A stretch of 6,592 nt of DNA, from NCBI GenBank assembly GCA_019323135.1, contig JAHWHT010000059.1, positions 1-6,592 on the forward strand, read 5' to 3'. The notes below the pieces were generated by a model, which did not search any database, was not told the origin of the DNA, and saw nothing but the letters and a program-made list of their open reading frames with translations. Numbering within the stretch: position 1 is the stretch's first letter; each line of letters opens with the position of its first letter. Position numbers and translations under genes: made by a program. Positions 3,932 through 6,592 of the stretch are shown one piece after another. This stretch comes from Candidatus Woesearchaeota archaeon. Lineage in GTDB: Archaea; Nanobdellota; Nanobdellia; Woesearchaeales; ARS49.

Positions 3932-4387
3932 CTAGCTAATCAATAAAATAATAGAGAGAATAACTACTGCAAAACAAGTTAAATGCTCGACAACACCGCC
4001 TGTTTCAATAAAACCCTGCAGCCTAAGCTGATGCAGAGGGTGAACCAAATTAATACCTGCTTTTGTAAGACCGTCTGAGAATAGGTGTGCAAAGTAACCT
4101 ACAAAAACTGCAGCACCATAAGAAATACCAAAACCTAAGCTAAGAACCAACCAAATTCCAATAGGAATCCAGATTGCATGAAAAAATCCTCTGTGTCCAA
4201 AAAGCACATTAAAAACTTTTGAGAGAACAAACTTTCTTCCTAGCTTTGACTGCGGATGATCTAGGTCTGGAAGCAGAGATGAGAAAATCACAATACCCAT
4301 AAACAGATATTTGTTTGCAGGATGAATAAAAGAAAGAGACAACAGGCCAAAAAGCAAGCCAAATGCCATGTGCGTGTGAGCCATCAT
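3932..4387 (-). CDS. YdjM-type membrane-bound metal-dependent hydrolase
   Basis: This 151-residue membrane protein has the metal-ligand pattern of the YdjM family of putative membrane hydrolases. Visible motifs are H4-T-H6 at the N-terminus, LLPDLDHP (D41, D43, H44), GHRGFFH (H65, H70) and HLFSDGLT (H101, D105), with a later E134-H135. About four hydrophobic segments (8-23, 27-40, 71-100, 136-150) place it in the cytoplasmic membrane. The substrate is unknown for the family. In E. coli ydjM is under LexA control, hence the family description as LexA-binding and inner-membrane associated. Its start overlaps the rpa stop in an ATGA, with no Shine-Dalgarno of its own, so it is made by translational coupling to RPA. 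A second ATG follows directly and either could be used. Length is normal. Confidence 0.85.
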   Translation of the reverse strand: MMAHTHMAFGLLFGLLSLSFIHPANKYLFMGIVIFSSLLPDLDHPQSKLGRKFVLSKVFNVLFGHRGFFHAIWIPIGIWLVLSLGFGISYGAAVFVGYFAHLFSDGLTKAGINLVHPLHQLRLQGFIETGGVVEHLTCFAVVILSIILLIS

Positions 4388-5373
4388 TGTTCTTGTTTTA
4401 ATTTCTGGATCTCTTCTTCAGGATCGGGTTCTGGAAAAACCAGCTGAGTCATGAACTCGAGCCTGTCAAAGAAATCATTCTTCCGCACTTTGCCAACTAG
4501 CTTGATAATATTACCCAGCATATCGGTCTTGATAGCTTCAAATGTCTCTGGAGCAGTTCGAAATGTATCCATTTCTTCAGGTTTTTTATTAAACAAAAAC
4601 TCTGCCTGCCTATTGAAAAGAACACAACGAATATTTTCTGAACCATCGTCTAAGAAAACATTAACAACATAACCATATTTGGGAGTTACTTTGCCGTGCT
4701 TTAGACAAGCAAATTCACCATTATTATCTTTAATTCGCGCATTGCATTCAGGACAGACTTCATAAAACTTAGGATCAAAAACCTGAACAACCGTTCCAAG
4801 AAGTTCTATGTTTTCTTCATTCTCTCCAAGATCTTTTATTTTCTTGCGGATAGACTCTTGTTTTTTTGCTTTTACTTCGCCTATATTCACGCCATTTGGA
4901 TTAAGAACAATATTACTGTTATCACCAAGATGAATCTCTGGCTTGCCTTGATTATCCCGGCACATGCCGCCAGTAACTCTGACAATAACATCTGGAGCCA
5001 GCTTATTGAGTGTATCTGCTTTATCACCCCAACAGACCACTCTCATCATGCCAGTCTCATCACCTACTAAAAAATTACCTACTTTTCCCGCGCTGCCATC
5101 CTGGCGTGCAAACTCTCTAATTTCATAAACCTGCTGAACCTTTGCATTAACCTCAACATTACGCATACCTACGTAAATATCTTTGATTTTGCCTCCTGGC
5201 TCTACAAGCTTAACACCTAGTTCATTAGCAATAATATGAGCTGCGCCCTCTTTGCTTATAAGTCCGGAGAGCTGTTTAAGCTTGTCATTAACTTTTGCTT
5301 CAATATCTTCTTGAGAAAGGCCTGCCTTTTCCTTTATCTTGGCCACCATTTCTGCATAAGGAATTCTAATCAT
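4384..5373 (-). CDS. rpa: Replication protein A, archaeal RPA41-like single-stranded DNA-binding protein
   Basis: This 329-residue protein is an archaeal RPA, which coats ssDNA in replication, repair and recombination and hands it to RadA. Residues about 8-56 form the N-terminal helical module typical of Pyrococcus-type RPA41 (KIKEKAGLSQEDIE, then SKEGAAHIIANELGV). Residues about 62-160 form an OB-fold with the family signature (VNAKVQQVYEIREFARQDGS, GDETGMMRVVCWGD, PEIHLGDNSNI). After a charged linker, residues about 188-310 form a second OB-fold with an inserted zinc finger, C207-x2-C210-x12-C223-x2-H226. The C-terminus is charged and acidic (PEPDPEEEIQKLKQEQ). It has its own TATA box and a GGTGG ribosome site 6 bases before the ATG, and overlaps the downstream YdjM-type gene by four bases. 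No partner RPA14 or RPA32 subunit genes are visible; the two small paralogs downstream are the only candidates nearby. Confidence 0.93.
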   Translation of the reverse strand: MIRIPYAEMVAKIKEKAGLSQEDIEAKVNDKLKQLSGLISKEGAAHIIANELGVKLVEPGGKIKDIYVGMRNVEVNAKVQQVYEIREFARQDGSAGKVGNFLVGDETGMMRVVCWGDKADTLNKLAPDVIVRVTGGMCRDNQGKPEIHLGDNSNIVLNPNGVNIGEVKAKKQESIRKKIKDLGENEENIELLGTVVQVFDPKFYEVCPECNARIKDNNGEFACLKHGKVTPKYGYVVNVFLDDGSENIRCVLFNRQAEFLFNKKPEEMDTFRTAPETFEAIKTDMLGNIIKLVGKVRKNDFFDRLEFMTQLVFPEPDPEEEIQKLKQEQ

Positions 5374-5379
5374 TTAAAT

Positions 5380-5384
5380 CCACC
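5380..5384 (-). promoter_or_regulatory. rpa: Shine-Dalgarno of rpa
   Basis: GGTGG lies 6 bases before the ATG at 5373 and fixes the start. It is the same core as ahead of the second small paralog. Confidence 0.75.
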
Positions 5385-5408
5385 CGATAAAATAAGGTTC
5401 ACTGATTA

Positions 5409-5416
5409 TTTATATA
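5409..5416 (-). promoter_or_regulatory. rpa: TATA box of the rpa operon
   Basis: TATATAAA on the - strand predicts a transcript start near 5387, giving a leader of about 14 bases that just includes the GGTGG site. It lies in the 68-base gap after the upstream secreted-protein gene. Confidence 0.65.
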
Positions 5417-5441
5417 CTTTTATATCTTAGAGAATATGTAT

Positions 5442-6302
5442 TTATGGAGTTGGAACCATGTGCGGGATACATAAAGCAAATTGAACAGTCATGTTTTTGC
5501 CAGTGTATGGCGAGATAAATTGCGGTTTAGAAAGCGCTATAGTGATATATTTTGCTGTTTTAGACTGCTTTAGTATAGGCTTATCTGGCCACTGGGCAAA
5601 GTTAGACTCTGCACAAGCATTAATATCTGCAAAAGTTGTGAATTTATTTGCACAGTTAGATACTATTGAATTTGCGAGCTTTTCCAGCTCAAAATATCTA
5701 TTAAAATCATAGGGAAAATCAATAGAGAAAGAAGGCTTGAAAGCATATCTTCCTGCGCTATACTGTGCGTTTTTAGATTGGGGCGGAGCAATGTTCATTT
5801 CTATGTTCTGAATTGCTGTTCCAGTAACTTTCTTGTTGTGGATTGCGAATAAATAATTGTCTTTTATGAAATCTGCTCCAGGACTTGCTTGATTATATGA
5901 CTCAAGATAATTCTTGCTCAATTTATCATTAAAAATTTGCTTGAAATTATTAAAAACATTTGGGAAGCAGATATTTTTGTAATCTTGACAGGTGTTCCAG
6001 GCAGCATAACTCCCATCAATAACTTTTCCGCAGGCTGCGTTAGGGTTGATGTAACCTCCTTGCTGGCCTAACATGGCTGCTGCTTCATAAGCAGAGTATT
6101 TAGCAGACTGATCTAAATAGAATAACATATTATCTGCACCTTGCTGTGTCTGAGCCAAGCCAATCTGTATATCGCCAATATCTTTTTCAAAAGATTTATC
6201 TTTTTGATTTAGCTGCCAAAACAAGAAACCAAGACAAATAAGCACGACTACCATAAAGAGAATTGCATAATCAAATCCTTTTTTGCTTTTTAGTATTCTC
6301 AT
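5442..6302 (-). CDS. Secreted or membrane-anchored pilin-like protein, function unknown
   Basis: I cannot assign a family. The 286-residue protein starts with a short basic stretch ending in KSKKG, then a single hydrophobic helix (about 12-30). This is the layout of archaeal class III (prepilin-type) signals or of a simple N-terminal anchor. The glutamate usual at position +5 of type IV pilins is absent, so pilin status is uncertain. The rest faces outside: a helical region (about 35-80, KDKSFEKDIGDIQIGLAQTQQG) followed by a globular part with six cysteines (91, 105, 112, 217, 230, 278), enough for three disulfides. The start is supported by GAGGT 7 bases upstream and by an ATGA overlap with the preceding gene, so the two are translated as a unit. 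It is followed by the rpa promoter, so it belongs to a separate operon. Confidence 0.75.
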   Translation of the reverse strand: MRILKSKKGFDYAILFMVVVLICLGFLFWQLNQKDKSFEKDIGDIQIGLAQTQQGADNMLFYLDQSAKYSAYEAAAMLGQQGGYINPNAACGKVIDGSYAAWNTCQDYKNICFPNVFNNFKQIFNDKLSKNYLESYNQASPGADFIKDNYLFAIHNKKVTGTAIQNIEMNIAPPQSKNAQYSAGRYAFKPSFSIDFPYDFNRYFELEKLANSIVSNCANKFTTFADINACAESNFAQWPDKPILKQSKTAKYITIALSKPQFISPYTGKNMTVQFALCIPHMVPTP

Positions 6303-6592
6303 ATGCCAAACCTCAAAACAATATTTTTTGGTGTGCTGAATGGTGTAGAAAGTACTGCAGTCTGTTCTACTGGAGAGATTGGCTGCACATTAGTTTCTGC
6401 AATAACATTGCCATCATAAATCAAACGATATGAAATTATCGATCCATGGACTTTTTTCATTGTGTTGTCTATAACTGCCGCAGTCTTAGGGTTATTTGTA
6501 ACAATAAAATCTGCAATAGTTAAATTAGAGCCTGCAGGAGTATTTAACAAATTAAGCAAAGCATGATTTTGTTCTAAGTCTGTTGATTGTTC
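6299..6592 (-). CDS. C-terminal part of an unknown, probably extracytoplasmic protein, cut by the window edge
   Basis: The reading frame is open from the right edge to the stop at 6299, giving the last 97 residues; the true start lies outside the window. There is no in-frame ATG near the edge, and upstream codons read on smoothly (EQSTDLEQNHALLNLLNTP), so a TTG at 6559 is not a start. The segment holds LLNTPAGSNLTIADFIV, a pattern I associate with DPANN pilin-operon and surface proteins, followed by probable beta-strands (GSIISYRLIYDGNVIAE and KNIVLRFGI). The four-base ATGA overlap with the six-cysteine pilin-like gene indicates one operon and probably one surface structure. No function is assigned. 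Confidence 0.75.
   Translation of the reverse strand, partial: EQSTDLEQNHALLNLLNTPAGSNLTIADFIVTNNPKTAAVIDNTMKKVHGSIISYRLIYDGNVIAETNVQPISPVEQTAVLSTPFSTPKNIVLRFGI
6310..6314 (-). promoter_or_regulatory. Shine-Dalgarno of the pilin-like gene
   Basis: GAGGT, inside the last codons of the upstream gene, ends 7 bases before the ATG at 6302 and fixes this start. Confidence 0.65.

Noticed and set aside
6299..6559. A complete 86-residue gene starting at TTG 6559
   Set aside because: The frame continues without a stop to the window edge with coherent sequence, so this is the end of a longer gene.
1..6592. CRISPR arrays, insertion sequences or phage genes
   Set aside because: No regularly spaced repeats, transposase, integrase or terminal inverted repeats with target duplications were seen.

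Overview
The window looks like a chromosomal segment of an archaeon, most likely of the DPANN/Woesearchaeota-Pacearchaeota type. This rests on a RadA recombinase rather than bacterial RecA, a zinc-finger RPA of the archaeal RPA41 kind, a TRAM-domain RNA-binding protein, TATA boxes 25-30 bases ahead of genes, GGTG/GGAGG Shine-Dalgarno sites, oligo-T gene ends, moderate-to-low GC and very compact packing. The lineage is an inference; archaeal origin is well supported. There are no rRNA, tRNA, CRISPR, insertion-sequence or phage signatures.

Layout. Positions 1-907 (+ strand) hold two independently promoted, apparently leaderless genes: a SemiSWEET-type sugar transporter (85-342) and a small PD-(D/E)XK nuclease-like protein (452-907). 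From 943 to the right edge everything is on the - strand. In transcription order (right to left) these are a secreted or pilin-like pair (a gene cut by the right edge, then 5442-6302), RPA (4384-5373) translationally coupled to a YdjM-type membrane metal-hydrolase (3932-4387), two small paralogous proteins (3524-3793 and 3135-3365), RadA (2065-3102), a TRAM protein with an acidic tail (1514-1957), and the RNA 2',3'-cyclic phosphodiesterase ThpR (943-1485). No gene-free stretch exceeds 300 bases.

How they fit. RPA coats single-stranded DNA and RadA forms the strand-exchange filament. The two small paralogs lie exactly between them and directly upstream of radA, so an accessory role in recombination or ssDNA handling is the natural guess. 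The YdjM-type protein is fused to this group by an ATGA stop/start overlap with rpa.

The most interesting part is the 160-base spacer between the two small paralogs (about 3364-3526). It is packed with perfect inverted repeats. One forms a hairpin that pairs the Shine-Dalgarno GGTGG and the first two bases of the start codon of the second paralog, suggesting a translational switch, or alternatively a promoter with an operator at its start site. A further strong hairpin with an oligo-T tail contains the stop codon of that paralog and sits immediately before the radA ribosome-binding site, so radA expression may be set by partial termination or mRNA processing. radA and the first paralog both have tandem, separately signalled start codons.
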